Assembly: GCA_963768775.1 (NCBI GenBank)
Contig: CAVYIY010000008.1
Span: forward strand, 124,001 to 188,000
Direction of reading: 5' to 3'
Source: FEN-33 sp963768775
GTDB taxonomy: Archaea > Thermoplasmatota > Thermoplasmata > Methanomassiliicoccales > UBA472
DNA length: 64,000 nt
Shown piece by piece: positions 35,178 through 43,608 of the stretch. The notes under the pieces were generated by a model. That model was not told the DNA's origin. It searched no databases and saw nothing but the letters and a program-made list of their open reading frames with translations. The position numbers and the translations under genes were made by a program. Position 1 is the first letter of the stretch; every line of letters begins with the position of its first letter.

Positions 35178-35849
35178 ATGTCCGGTCTGTCAGATCTAGA
35201 CACCCTCCTGTCAGTCATCGAGAATCCCACCCGCCGGAGGATCCTGGAAGCGCTGGTCCGCGAGCCCCATTACTCGCTCCAATTGTCCAAGGAGCTGGGC
35301 ATGAGCCAGCAGGCGATCATGAAGCATATGAAGGTACTGGAGGAATCCGACCTGGTACGCTCCTATCCTGAAGAGAGTGACCAAGGAGGGCCGGCCAGGA
35401 AGCTATACGTCCCCACCACCAAGTTCACCATAACCGTGGACTTCGGACCGGGTCTCTTCAATGCCGCCATCATCAGGATGGCGCTGGACCAGATGTCCAA
35501 TTCACTGCTGGACATGCATCACGAGTTCGCTGGGACGGAGCAAGAGAAGGGCGAGGACCTGGCCGAGGTAAGCGACCGGATACTGGAGCTCAGGGAGACG
35601 GTGGCGCAGGTCGACCGCCAGCTTGAGGAGCTGCAACGGCAGCGCTCCTCGCTGATCGACACGAAAGAAGGGGCCTTGGAAGAAGCGGGCCGGTTGGTCG
35701 AGGAGCAGATAGACGACTATCAGGCGCGAAGGATTATCTACGAGTTCATCCAGAAGCCTGAGCTGGAACTGGAGGAGCTCGCCTCGGACCTGAAGATCCG
35801 GGACGACCTCGTGAGACGAACGCTGGAACGAATCAACTGGAGAGGATGA
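35178..35849 (+). CDS. ArsR-type heat-shock regulator (HSR1/Phr-like)
   Basis: The first 90 residues are a winged helix (VIENPTRRRILEALV, LSKELGMSQQAIMKHMKVLE). After a beta-rich middle there is a coiled coil (residues ~120-165) and a short helical end (FIQKPELELEELASDLKI). Gene order with cdc48 and hsp20 is like the HSR1 (AF1298) operon of Archaeoglobus fulgidus, where the regulator represses the operon. Upstream are tandem GTTAACAAC elements placed at the transcription start. I use ATG 35178; GTG 35169 is in frame too. The protein is somewhat longer than HSR1 and Phr. Confidence 0.8.
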   Translation: MSGLSDLDTLLSVIENPTRRRILEALVREPHYSLQLSKELGMSQQAIMKHMKVLEESDLVRSYPEESDQGGPARKLYVPTTKFTITVDFGPGLFNAAIIRMALDQMSNSLLDMHHEFAGTEQEKGEDLAEVSDRILELRETVAQVDRQLEELQRQRSSLIDTKEGALEEAGRLVEEQIDDYQARRIIYEFIQKPELELEELASDLKIRDDLVRRTLERINWRG

Positions 35850-35852
35850 AAC

Positions 35853-36161
35853 ATGGACGACAAGGAAAGGATAAGGAAGGCCGCGGAGAAATATGCCAAT
35901 GAACTGGATAAGGTCCTGAACGATGTCAGTAGGGAACTGGATCGGGCGGCGATCAAGCTGGAGCAGGTGGGCGGAAAGGTGTACGAGAGCCTGCCCAAGG
36001 AGGCGAAGGACGCGGAGAAGGACCTGCGCCGCATAGCCAATGGCATGGTCGATGACATCAGGAAGGACCTCCCCAAGCTGCAGAAGAGCGTGGAGCAGAT
36101 GGGGCGAAAGCTGGACAAGGCCCTGGAGGACCTGCAGAAGGCCGCCCAGAAGAAGACCTAG
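35853..36161 (+). CDS. Coiled-coil hypothetical protein
   Basis: The 102-residue protein is highly charged and helical with heptad-like spacing (DKERIRKAAEKYANELDKVL; LRRIANGMVDDIRKDL). No family is recognised. It begins 3 bases after the regulator and is thus in its operon, so it may take part in the stress response or in controlling the regulator. No cysteine or membrane segment is present. Confidence 0.7.
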   Translation: MDDKERIRKAAEKYANELDKVLNDVSRELDRAAIKLEQVGGKVYESLPKEAKDAEKDLRRIANGMVDDIRKDLPKLQKSVEQMGRKLDKALEDLQKAAQKKT

Positions 36162-36166
36162 AAATG

Positions 36167-36211
36167 ATTAAATATTAGAGGCAATGTACTCTATTACCGC
36201 GAGTTGTTAAC
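36167..36211. promoter_or_regulatory. hsp20 promoter with GTTGTTAAC element
   Basis: ATTAAATATTA at 36167-36177 is a TATA box. GTTGTTAAC at 36203-36211, the reverse complement of the GTTAACAAC pair ahead of the regulator, lies at the expected transcription start. The half-symmetric surround (GAGTT...AACTC) could seat a dimer. Confidence 0.6.
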
Positions 36212-36246
36212 TCGAAGTTGTAATCATATGCCATGAGGTGAATGCT

Positions 36247-36735
36247 ATGGTCGAGGAGAGCAAGAAGAAGGATTTGGCGCCGGTCAGGTACTGGCCGCCG
36301 ATGGGGTTCGGCCCAGTGAACCTGATGCGCGAGATGGAGCGGATGATGGAGGAAGCAACGAAGGACGTCGACTATTCGATTTGGCCGCCGGCATTGGCGG
36401 TCGGGCCGCGCTTCCCGGCAGTGGACATCAAGGACGAAGGCGACCACTATCTGGTCGAGGCGGACCTGCCCGGGCTCTCAAAGGAGGACGTCGAGGTGAT
36501 GGTAGGGGAAGACGTCCTGGACATCACCGCGAAGAGGGAGGAGAGGGAGGAAGTGAGCGACGAGGGATACCTCCGAAGGGAGAGAGGATTCGTCTCGTTC
36601 CACCGCCGATTGAACCTGCCGGATGATGCTTCAGAGGAGAAGCTCGAAGCGAAGCTGGAGGACGGCGTCCTGAAGATCCGCGTCCAAAAGACAAAAGAGG
36701 GAATGGAGAAGAGGAAGAAGGTCGAGGTCACGTAG
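36247..36735 (+). CDS. hsp20: Small heat-shock protein Hsp20
   Basis: Hsp20 proteins form oligomeric holdases that bind unfolding clients. The alpha-crystallin domain spans about residues 55-160 with FPAVDIKDEGDHYLVEADLP and the C-terminal LEDGVLKIRVQK. The usual IxI tail motif is not obvious. ATG 36247 follows GAGGTG at a good distance; the GTG at 36238 is unlikely. It is 27 bases ahead of cdc48. Confidence 0.92.
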   Translation: MVEESKKKDLAPVRYWPPMGFGPVNLMREMERMMEEATKDVDYSIWPPALAVGPRFPAVDIKDEGDHYLVEADLPGLSKEDVEVMVGEDVLDITAKREEREEVSDEGYLRRERGFVSFHRRLNLPDDASEEKLEAKLEDGVLKIRVQKTKEGMEKRKKVEVT

Positions 36736-36761
36736 GCCGTCGGCATGGAAATGGAATTGAC

Positions 36762-38945
36762 ATGGATTCATCAGAGAAAGTATTGAAGGTCGCAGAGGCG
36801 AAGGCGAAGGACGCAGGACGGGGGATCGCACGCATCGATCCAGCCGTCATGGATGTTCTCGGTCTGACCGCGGGCGACGTGGTGCAGATAGAGGGTAAGA
36901 AGCGGACGGTGGCGATCGTCTGGCCCGGTTATAGCGAGGATGCCAATCGGGGATTGATCCGCGTGGACGGAACGATCAGAAGGAACTCGGAGGCGAGCAT
37001 AGACGAGAAGGTATCGATACGCAAGGTCGCGGTGAAAGAAGCGACCAAGATGACTTTCGCGCCGACCGAGCAGCTCCGGATCATGGGCGGAGAGGAATAC
37101 CTCACCCAAGCTCTGGAAGGACGGGCGGTCACCCGGGGGGACATAATCGAGATCAATGTCATGGGCAGACGCATCGACCTTGTCGTCTCGTCATACAGCC
37201 CCTCCTCGGACGCGGTGCTAGTGCATCGGGACACCGAGGTCAAGATCAGCGAGAAGCCGATGAAGGAAGCCGTCGACCACATCCCCAAGGTCACGTACGA
37301 GGACATCGGAGGGCTGAGCGAGGAAGTGAAGAAGGTCAGGGAGATGATCGAGCTACCGCTCCGCCATCCCGAGCTCTTCGAGCGACTGGGTGTCGAGGCG
37401 CCGAAAGGGGTGCTGCTGCATGGGCCGCCAGGGACGGGAAAGACCCTGTTGGCCAAGGCGGTGGCCGGAGAGACCAATGCCAATTTCATCTCCATCGGCG
37501 GACCGGAGATCATGAGCAAGTTCTATGGCGAGTCCGAGGAAAGGTTAAGGGAGATATTCAAGCAGGCGGAGGAGAACGCCCCCACCATCATATTCATCGA
37601 TGAGATCGACTCCATCGCCCCGAAGCGGGATGAGGTCACCGGCGAGACCGAGAGGCGGGTGGTGGCACAGCTGCTGGCCCTCATGGACGGCTTGCAGGCC
37701 AGAGGGAAGGTCGTCGTAATCGGAGCGACCAATCGCCCCAACGCCTTGGACCCGGCCATCCGCAGGCCCGGCCGCTTCGACCGGGAGATCGAGATCAGCA
37801 TCCCCAACCGCAATGGCCGCCTAGAGATATTGCAGATCCATACCCGCGGGATGCCGCTTGCCCCCGACGTGGACATCGAGAGGCTGGCGGACCTGACGCA
37901 TGGCTACGCGGGCGCCGATCTGAGCGCCCTAGGCAAGGAGGCAGCAATGCGGGCGCTGCGCCGGATACTGCCGGACCTGGACCTCGAGCTGGACGTCATA
38001 CCGGTCGAAGTGCTCAACAAGATCATCGTGACCAGGGACGACTTCATCTCGGCGCTGAGGGAGATGCAGCCTTCCGCGCTCAGGGAGGTGCTGGTGGAAT
38101 CACCAAACACCCACTGGGATGAAATAGGTGGACTGGAAGAAGCGAAGCGCGAACTGAGGGAGTCTGTCGAATGGCCTCTGAAATATGGACCGATATTCGA
38201 TCAAATGGGCGCTATCCCGCCCAAGGGCATCCTGATCTACGGGCCGCCAGGAACGGGCAAGACCATGCTGGCGAAGGCCGTGGCGACGGAGTCGGAGGCG
38301 AACTTCATCAACGTCAAAGGGCCGGAGTTCCTCTCAAAATGGGTCGGGGAGAGCGAGAAGGCCGTCAGGGAAACGTTCCGGAAGGCCCGGTCGGCCGCGC
38401 CTTGCATCGTCTTCATGGACGAAATCGACTCGATCGCGCCAGTTCGCGGCGGAGGATCCGACTCGCACGTCACCGAGCGCGTGATATCGCAGTTGCTGAC
38501 GGAGATGGACGGGCTGGAGAGCCTGCACAACGTGATCATAATCGGAGCAACCAATCGACCGGACATGCTGGACCCGGCGCTCCTGCGCCCCGGCCGCTTC
38601 GATCGGATGATAAAGATCGGAACGCCGGACCTGGCGGCGCGGAAGGAGATACTCAAGGTGCATGCCAAGGGAAAGCCGCTGGCTTCGGACGCGGACCTGA
38701 ACGAGATCGCGAAGCGCACTGAGGGATACACGGGAGCCGACCTCGCCGCGGTGGTGAACGAGGCTACCATGAGCACCATCCGCCGCATCGTCGCCAAGAA
38801 CCAGGAGATCAGCCCGGACGCGCTCAAGAAGGAGAAGGTGGACATGAGCTGCTTCAACGAAGCTTTGATCAAGATCAAGCCAGTCTCGCGAGGCGAGCTG
38901 AGCCGGTACGAGAAGATCGTGAAGGACTTCGAGTACGTGAGGTGA
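36762..38945 (+). CDS. cdc48: CDC48/VCP AAA+ ATPase
   Basis: CDC48 unfolds proteins using ATP and cooperates with the proteasome. The protein has 727 residues with an N domain (1-180, VLKVAEAKAKDAGRGIARID) and two AAA modules. Walker A GPPGTGKT lies near residues 222 and 493; Walker B IFIDEIDSIAP and VFMDEIDSIAP near 278 and 549. The pore loop motif of D1 is in the FYGESEERL region. No break is seen over 2.2 kb, in contrast with many neighbours. It lies between two hsp20 genes behind the heat-shock regulator. Confidence 0.97.
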   Translation: MDSSEKVLKVAEAKAKDAGRGIARIDPAVMDVLGLTAGDVVQIEGKKRTVAIVWPGYSEDANRGLIRVDGTIRRNSEASIDEKVSIRKVAVKEATKMTFAPTEQLRIMGGEEYLTQALEGRAVTRGDIIEINVMGRRIDLVVSSYSPSSDAVLVHRDTEVKISEKPMKEAVDHIPKVTYEDIGGLSEEVKKVREMIELPLRHPELFERLGVEAPKGVLLHGPPGTGKTLLAKAVAGETNANFISIGGPEIMSKFYGESEERLREIFKQAEENAPTIIFIDEIDSIAPKRDEVTGETERRVVAQLLALMDGLQARGKVVVIGATNRPNALDPAIRRPGRFDREIEISIPNRNGRLEILQIHTRGMPLAPDVDIERLADLTHGYAGADLSALGKEAAMRALRRILPDLDLELDVIPVEVLNKIIVTRDDFISALREMQPSALREVLVESPNTHWDEIGGLEEAKRELRESVEWPLKYGPIFDQMGAIPPKGILIYGPPGTGKTMLAKAVATESEANFINVKGPEFLSKWVGESEKAVRETFRKARSAAPCIVFMDEIDSIAPVRGGGSDSHVTERVISQLLTEMDGLESLHNVIIIGATNRPDMLDPALLRPGRFDRMIKIGTPDLAARKEILKVHAKGKPLASDADLNEIAKRTEGYTGADLAAVVNEATMSTIRRIVAKNQEISPDALKKEKVDMSCFNEALIKIKPVSRGELSRYEKIVKDFEYVR

Positions 38946-38950
38946 GATCC

Positions 38951-39481
38951 ATGCCAAAGAGGAAAGCGAGCAACGAAAGGAAGGACGAAGACGATCTCTT
39001 CAACTCCTTCGACGATGAGCTGACGGAGATGCGGGAGCGCATGGACCGGATATTCGAGGCGTTCATGAAGAACGAGCTCGGGCCGGACCGGGCTCCCTTG
39101 GTCTATGGATTCGCCGTGCAAACCGGCCAGGACGGAGAGCCAGTGATGCAGGAGTTCGGCAACGCTCCCACCCCACCGAAGATTAGCGACAAGGTATCAG
39201 AAGAGCGCGAGCCGCTGATCGATGTCATCGAATCGGGCGAAATGATCAGGGTGATCGTCGAGCTGCCGGGCGTGAAGAAGGAAGACATCAAGCTCGATGC
39301 CCACGAACGACTGCTGGAGATCGAGGTGGACAATGAGTCGAAGCAGTTCCACGAACAGATCGACCTCCCCTGCGACGTCATCAAGAACAGCGTCAAGGCT
39401 ACTTACAAGAACGGCGTGCTGGAGATATCGATGAAGCGCATCGCCAGGAAGAAGAGGGGCCGGACCGTGCAAGTGGAATGA
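38951..39481 (+). CDS. Hsp20-like protein, divergent
   Basis: The second alpha-crystallin-type protein has a longer charged N-terminal region (KRKASNERKDEDDLFNSFDD) and a weaker domain (LIDVIESGEMIRVIVELPGV; GVLEISMKRIARKKRG). ATG 38951 is preceded by GGTGA. The gene starts 5 bases after cdc48 and ends the heat-shock unit. It could act as an adaptor for CDC48 rather than a holdase; that is only inferred from gene order. Confidence 0.85.
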   Translation: MPKRKASNERKDEDDLFNSFDDELTEMRERMDRIFEAFMKNELGPDRAPLVYGFAVQTGQDGEPVMQEFGNAPTPPKISDKVSEEREPLIDVIESGEMIRVIVELPGVKKEDIKLDAHERLLEIEVDNESKQFHEQIDLPCDVIKNSVKATYKNGVLEISMKRIARKKRGRTVQVE

Positions 39482-39566
39482 CCTGATTGTCCGATGCGTC
39501 TTCGACCGTCGCCATGCCACTCCTTGAGAGGTTTAAGGAAGGAGCTCATGCATACTCGTTCGAGAA

Positions 39567-40241
39567 ATGAGCATGACTTTGGAGATCAAGTGGCTTGGGC
39601 ATTCATGGTTCAGGATCGATGCCGATGGAGTGAGCCTCCATTTCGATCCGCTCCCGGAGAAATATAGGAAGAAGCTTGGGCTCGCGGAAATGTTGGAGCC
39701 GGAGACCAAAGCGGACTTCATCCTGGTTTCCCATTCGCATGGGGACCACTGGGATAGGGAAACCATCCAGTCTTTGAGGGGACCACGTACCGTGGTAATC
39801 GCGCCAAGGAAGCCGGCGAATCGGATCGGCGATGGTGCGGTGGTGATCGAGTCGGGCCAGACGCTCTCCTACGATAAGGTGAGCGTGCGCGCGACCCCAG
39901 CCTACAACCTGCGCAAGTTCTATCATCGACGGGGGAAGGGCGTCGGATACCTGGTCACCATCGGTGGAAGGACGATCTACCACGCCGGCGATACCGATTT
40001 CATTCCAGAGATGAAAGATCTTGGTAAGGTCGACGTGGCGCTACTCCCAATCGGGGGGAGGTTCACCATGGACGTTAAAGAAGCGGCGATGGCCGCCAAG
40101 GCGATATCCCCGCGCCTTCTCATCCCCATGCACAATTTAGACACTAATCCCGGTGAGATCGGCCGGCTCCTTGAGGACCAACCGAATATCAGGGTGGAAC
40201 CAATGAAACCGGACCAGGTCTTTGTGCTCAAGGACGACTAG
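39567..40241 (+). CDS. Metallo-beta-lactamase-fold hydrolase (UPF0173-like)
   Basis: The metal site is seen in VSHSHGDHWDRETI near residues 50-63, with HAGDTDF near 144 and a final His in IPMHNLD near 192. The length of 224 residues is typical of UPF0173-like enzymes. The substrate is unknown. A TATA-like GGTTTAAGG lies about 33 bases before the start. No link to the heat-shock genes is apparent. Confidence 0.85.
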   Translation: MSMTLEIKWLGHSWFRIDADGVSLHFDPLPEKYRKKLGLAEMLEPETKADFILVSHSHGDHWDRETIQSLRGPRTVVIAPRKPANRIGDGAVVIESGQTLSYDKVSVRATPAYNLRKFYHRRGKGVGYLVTIGGRTIYHAGDTDFIPEMKDLGKVDVALLPIGGRFTMDVKEAAMAAKAISPRLLIPMHNLDTNPGEIGRLLEDQPNIRVEPMKPDQVFVLKDD

Positions 40242-40322
40242 CCCGATAGATGCTGGCCTTAATGGCATGGCACTGAGCTTGATTGGCAAGCTTCATATAG
40301 AAGAGCAGTATGGTATAGGGTC

Positions 40323-41285
40323 GTGCACAGGGAAGAGTTGATCGCCCGGGTGCGCGAGATCCTTTCGCGAGCGGGCTTCTATGTCTCCAAGCCGCTGAAC
40401 ATGCGAAGCATCAGCTTCGATATCGTCGCCAGGAGAGACAAGACCCTGATCATTGCCAAGATCCTTTCTAACGTCGACGCCTTCTCCAAGGAGAACGCCA
40501 ATGAGATGAAGACGCTGGCGGAGGCGTTGCAGGCCTCGCCACTAATGATCGGCGAGCGCTCTGGCTCAGGCGATATGGAAGATGGGATAGTCTATTCCCG
40601 CTTCAGCGTCCCCATAATCAACCTGCAAACGCTCAACGATTACCTTCTGGAGGGTGTCCCCCCTTTTATTTGCGCCGCACCCGGAGGCCTCTACGTCAAG
40701 CTGGACAGCGAGGTTCTGAGGAAGGTGCGGGACGAGAAGGGGATTTCCCTGGGCAATCTGGCCGAGGTCGCCGGGGTGTCCCGGAGGACGATCCAGATGT
40801 ACGAGAGCGGCATGGGGGCGATGATAGACGTCGCCATCCGGCTGGAGGACTTCCTGAAGCAGCCGCTGGTCATGCCCGTGGACCCATTGGAGTACCATTC
40901 GCACGAGAAGGAGCGCCTCTACCAGCTCAAGACGTCGGACCCATTGAGCCGTCAGATATTCGAGCGACTGGTCGGCCTGGGATTATCGGTCACGCCGACG
41001 AGCAAATGCCCGTTCGAGGCTTTGACGGCCGACTCCAAGATCCTCATATTGACCGGTGTCATGACCGACGAAAGCAAGATACTGGAGAAGGCAAGGACGG
41101 TGTCGGACATCTCCAAGGTCACCGAGCGGAAATCGGTCATTTTCATTGAAAGGATTCGTTCCAAGCCATCGCTCGAGGGCACCGCACTTGTCGGCATGGA
41201 CGAGCTCAAGAAGCTTGAAGAGACGGAGAGGCTTTTCGACCTGGTCACGGAGCGGAGCGAGTCGCATGCAAAGCGTTCGGATTAA
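40323..41285 (+). CDS. Archaeal Cro/C1-type HTH regulator
   Basis: This archaeal family combines an N-terminal domain with a restriction-endonuclease-like pattern (REILSRAGFYVSKPLN; RDKTLIIAKILSNVD) and a central Cro/C1 helix-turn-helix near residues 133-185 (EVLRKVRDEKGISLGNLAEVAGVSRRT-like stretch). The C-terminal domain (ILTGVMTDESKILEKARTVS) repeats the nuclease-like pattern. GTG 40323 is some 27 bases behind TTCATATAGAAG, fitting a leaderless mRNA. The end overlaps the next gene by 20 bases. Confidence 0.82.
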   Translation: MHREELIARVREILSRAGFYVSKPLNMRSISFDIVARRDKTLIIAKILSNVDAFSKENANEMKTLAEALQASPLMIGERSGSGDMEDGIVYSRFSVPIINLQTLNDYLLEGVPPFICAAPGGLYVKLDSEVLRKVRDEKGISLGNLAEVAGVSRRTIQMYESGMGAMIDVAIRLEDFLKQPLVMPVDPLEYHSHEKERLYQLKTSDPLSRQIFERLVGLGLSVTPTSKCPFEALTADSKILILTGVMTDESKILEKARTVSDISKVTERKSVIFIERIRSKPSLEGTALVGMDELKKLEETERLFDLVTERSESHAKRSD

Positions 41286-41889
41286 CGGCGCCGAGGTTCT
41301 GGTCATCGGCGTCCTCAAAGGATTGGTGAAGGAAGAGGAGAAGGTGGCGAAGGCGTTCGCCGACTTCAAGCCCGACGCCATCGGGATATCAACGTCGAAG
41401 GAAGAGCTGGAAGCGCTGCGGACTAAGGAGACACACTCCGACTACGAGCTCTCCGCCTTGGAGCAGGTCTATAAGGTGTACATGGAGCATTTCAGCGAGG
41501 TCCGCCTGCCGACGCCGGCGTACTTGAAGGCGATCGAGCTCGCTGATGCGGCGCACCTCCCCCTGATACCCATCGACCTGAACGATGAGGAGTTCACCGA
41601 CGTCTACTGCAAGCGCATCCGCGGCTGGGACATGGTGCGCGAGTCGTTCTACACCCGCTCGATCAGGCGCCGCAGGTACCGGATCGGCTCGGCCGAGGAG
41701 TTCGCCCTGGATTGGGACAAGAAGGTGAACCGGGCCAAGGGCTTCAGGCAACTGGAGCGGGACCGGGAGGAGCATATGGCGCTAACGCTGCGCAACATGA
41801 CCTCGAAGCACAAGCGCATCCTGGCCTTCGTGGAATACGAGCGATCTGCGGGCGTGCAGAAGTCCCTACAAGCCAAGACTCAGGCCTGA
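41266..41889 (+). CDS. Conserved hypothetical protein, possibly TraB-like
   Basis: The protein of about 207 residues has a first half resembling TraB/PrgY-type proteins (LKAIELADAAHLPLIPIDL) and ends in a pattern of a conserved Arg/Asp helix before a final strand (RDREEHMALTLRNM ... KRILAFVEYERSAGV). The similarity is loose. It overlaps the Cro-type regulator gene by 20 bases, indicating co-translation. No membrane segment is present. Confidence 0.62.
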   Translation: MQSVRINGAEVLVIGVLKGLVKEEEKVAKAFADFKPDAIGISTSKEELEALRTKETHSDYELSALEQVYKVYMEHFSEVRLPTPAYLKAIELADAAHLPLIPIDLNDEEFTDVYCKRIRGWDMVRESFYTRSIRRRRYRIGSAEEFALDWDKKVNRAKGFRQLERDREEHMALTLRNMTSKHKRILAFVEYERSAGVQKSLQAKTQA

Positions 41890-41911
41890 AAGCTCGGCAA
41901 CCAGTTGACAC

Positions 41912-41922
41912 ATTATAAATAG
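41912..41922 (+). promoter_or_regulatory. TATA box of the UbiA-like gene
   Basis: ATTATAAATAG lies some 27 bases ahead of the ATG at 41944, so the transcript is probably leaderless. Confidence 0.65.
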
Positions 41923-41943
41923 CCAGACGAGTTTTTCAAGCAT

Positions 41944-43608
41944 ATGGGCGGTCCAGTGGGAACGCATACGTATGAACGGCTATCGGCAACCGTGGACCGA
42001 TTTGTGATTTGGCTCGAGAAGGACCACCTTCCATTGTTCGGAGTCTTCCTCTTTGTACTAACACTGTCGCTAATCCGCGATTTGCTCGAATATTTCCTTC
42101 TCGACCCAAACTTCGTGACCACAGAGCATCCTTGGATTTTCTCTATCGCGCATCACGTTGCATTTTATGTCTTAGTATTCCAGGGTTTGGTTCTTCTACT
42201 CTCAGCCTTCTCAGGTCGTGGTATACGCAAATCAATTAATTTTGTATCAACGTTTTACTGGGTCATCGTCTTGCCTCCGATTTTGGACTATTTGGCAGGA
42301 AATAGGCAGAATTATGCATATCTGTCTTGGACGGATTTCATCAATGCGTTCTTTCACTTCAGTGGTGCAGCTTTTCATATCGGCCAGGCCGTGGAGGTTG
42401 GGGTTGTAATCTTCCTCCTCTTCGCTTATTCAATCTGGATACAACGTCAAAACCTATTCTCCGTTAGGGACAGGGCAATCACCTTTGGACAGATCGGCCT
42501 GCTGATCGTCTTCACTTTCGTTTCATTGTTTCTTGTTGCCACTCCTGAAGCCTATCTTCCAGTGGCGCCTCAGAATTTTCCCCAATTTGACACGGTGAAG
42601 TATTATCAATGGCATTTCTTCCTGTTCTCCTATTATCTCATGGCTGGCGTGTTGGTGGCCTTAGCCATCAGTTATCTTGCCACTCGACCGAGATTCCGAG
42701 GATTTATTCGTAGCATTCGGCCATCGCAAACGCTGTTTTTCGCAGCGATAGTGGCCGCTGGAATTGTAACCGGCTGGAAAGATACGTCAAATTTGGATCT
42801 GGTGACGAAGATATTCCAAACACCTTATTGGGTTAATCTGGCATTCGCGGGTGTCTCGATTATTGCCGCTTTGATGGCATGGCAAGTCAGCACAATTTGG
42901 AATGATCTCAGCGACAGGATTTCTGACGATCCAAGACGAAGAGGCCGACTCGTGGCGTCGGGGACTGTATCGCCACAACTCATGGTTCAGATTTCGCTCC
43001 TTCTAGCAATGATCTCAGTGACTTGCGGTTTCCTACTTTCTGCGCAAATGGGCATTATCGTCCTTATGATCCTGCTTTTATCATATTTTTATTCGTTCAA
43101 ACCCATACGTTTCAAAGACCATGCTCTCAGCCCGATTCTTTTAGGCTTAGGAGCCTATATGGCATTTCTCTTCGGCTATCTGACGCCGTGCAGCGAGATT
43201 GGCTTTGTCACAGCTCCCGGTATTTCCATCCCAATCCTAACTGGGGCTGTAATCTCAGCACCATTGACCACTGAGGCGTTCTACATCGGTTTCTTCATGT
43301 TCCTTGGAATAATGATTGGTTCCATCGTGACAGACATCGACGGTTTTCAGGAGGACTCTCGAGCGCGCGTGAAAACCATCTACACAATTCTTGGTCTAGA
43401 AAAAGGAAAAAAGATTGCGGCCGCCCTGATTTTGATTGGTGGCCTCACGCCTTTATTCATTTTCAATAACACTCAAGACTATGTGATCTTTCCTATACTA
43501 GCAGCGACTGCCAGTCTCGCCTTCATGAGAAGTGAGCGCTCTAGGCCTGTTCTCTATATTGCGCTAATCGGTCTGGTTTACGCCGCGACCCAATACTTGT
43601 TTTCATAA
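41944..43608 (+). CDS. UbiA-family prenyltransferase with N-terminal membrane extension
   Basis: UbiA enzymes transfer isoprenoid chains to aromatic or glycerol acceptors within the membrane. Both Asp-rich motifs are visible: NDLSDRISDD near residue 320 and DIDGFQED near residue 463. About 230 residues ahead of the catalytic part hold some seven extra hydrophobic segments (LPLFGVFLFVLTLSLIRDLL; HHVAFYVLVFQGLVLLLSAF). Usual UbiA proteins have nearly 300 residues, so the 554-residue form is unusual. The gene is clearly richer in A/T than most of the window. It converges with two flavin reductase genes, suggesting joint action on isoprenoid lipids. Confidence 0.8.
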   Translation: MGGPVGTHTYERLSATVDRFVIWLEKDHLPLFGVFLFVLTLSLIRDLLEYFLLDPNFVTTEHPWIFSIAHHVAFYVLVFQGLVLLLSAFSGRGIRKSINFVSTFYWVIVLPPILDYLAGNRQNYAYLSWTDFINAFFHFSGAAFHIGQAVEVGVVIFLLFAYSIWIQRQNLFSVRDRAITFGQIGLLIVFTFVSLFLVATPEAYLPVAPQNFPQFDTVKYYQWHFFLFSYYLMAGVLVALAISYLATRPRFRGFIRSIRPSQTLFFAAIVAAGIVTGWKDTSNLDLVTKIFQTPYWVNLAFAGVSIIAALMAWQVSTIWNDLSDRISDDPRRRGRLVASGTVSPQLMVQISLLLAMISVTCGFLLSAQMGIIVLMILLLSYFYSFKPIRFKDHALSPILLGLGAYMAFLFGYLTPCSEIGFVTAPGISIPILTGAVISAPLTTEAFYIGFFMFLGIMIGSIVTDIDGFQEDSRARVKTIYTILGLEKGKKIAAALILIGGLTPLFIFNNTQDYVIFPILAATASLAFMRSERSRPVLYIALIGLVYAATQYLFS

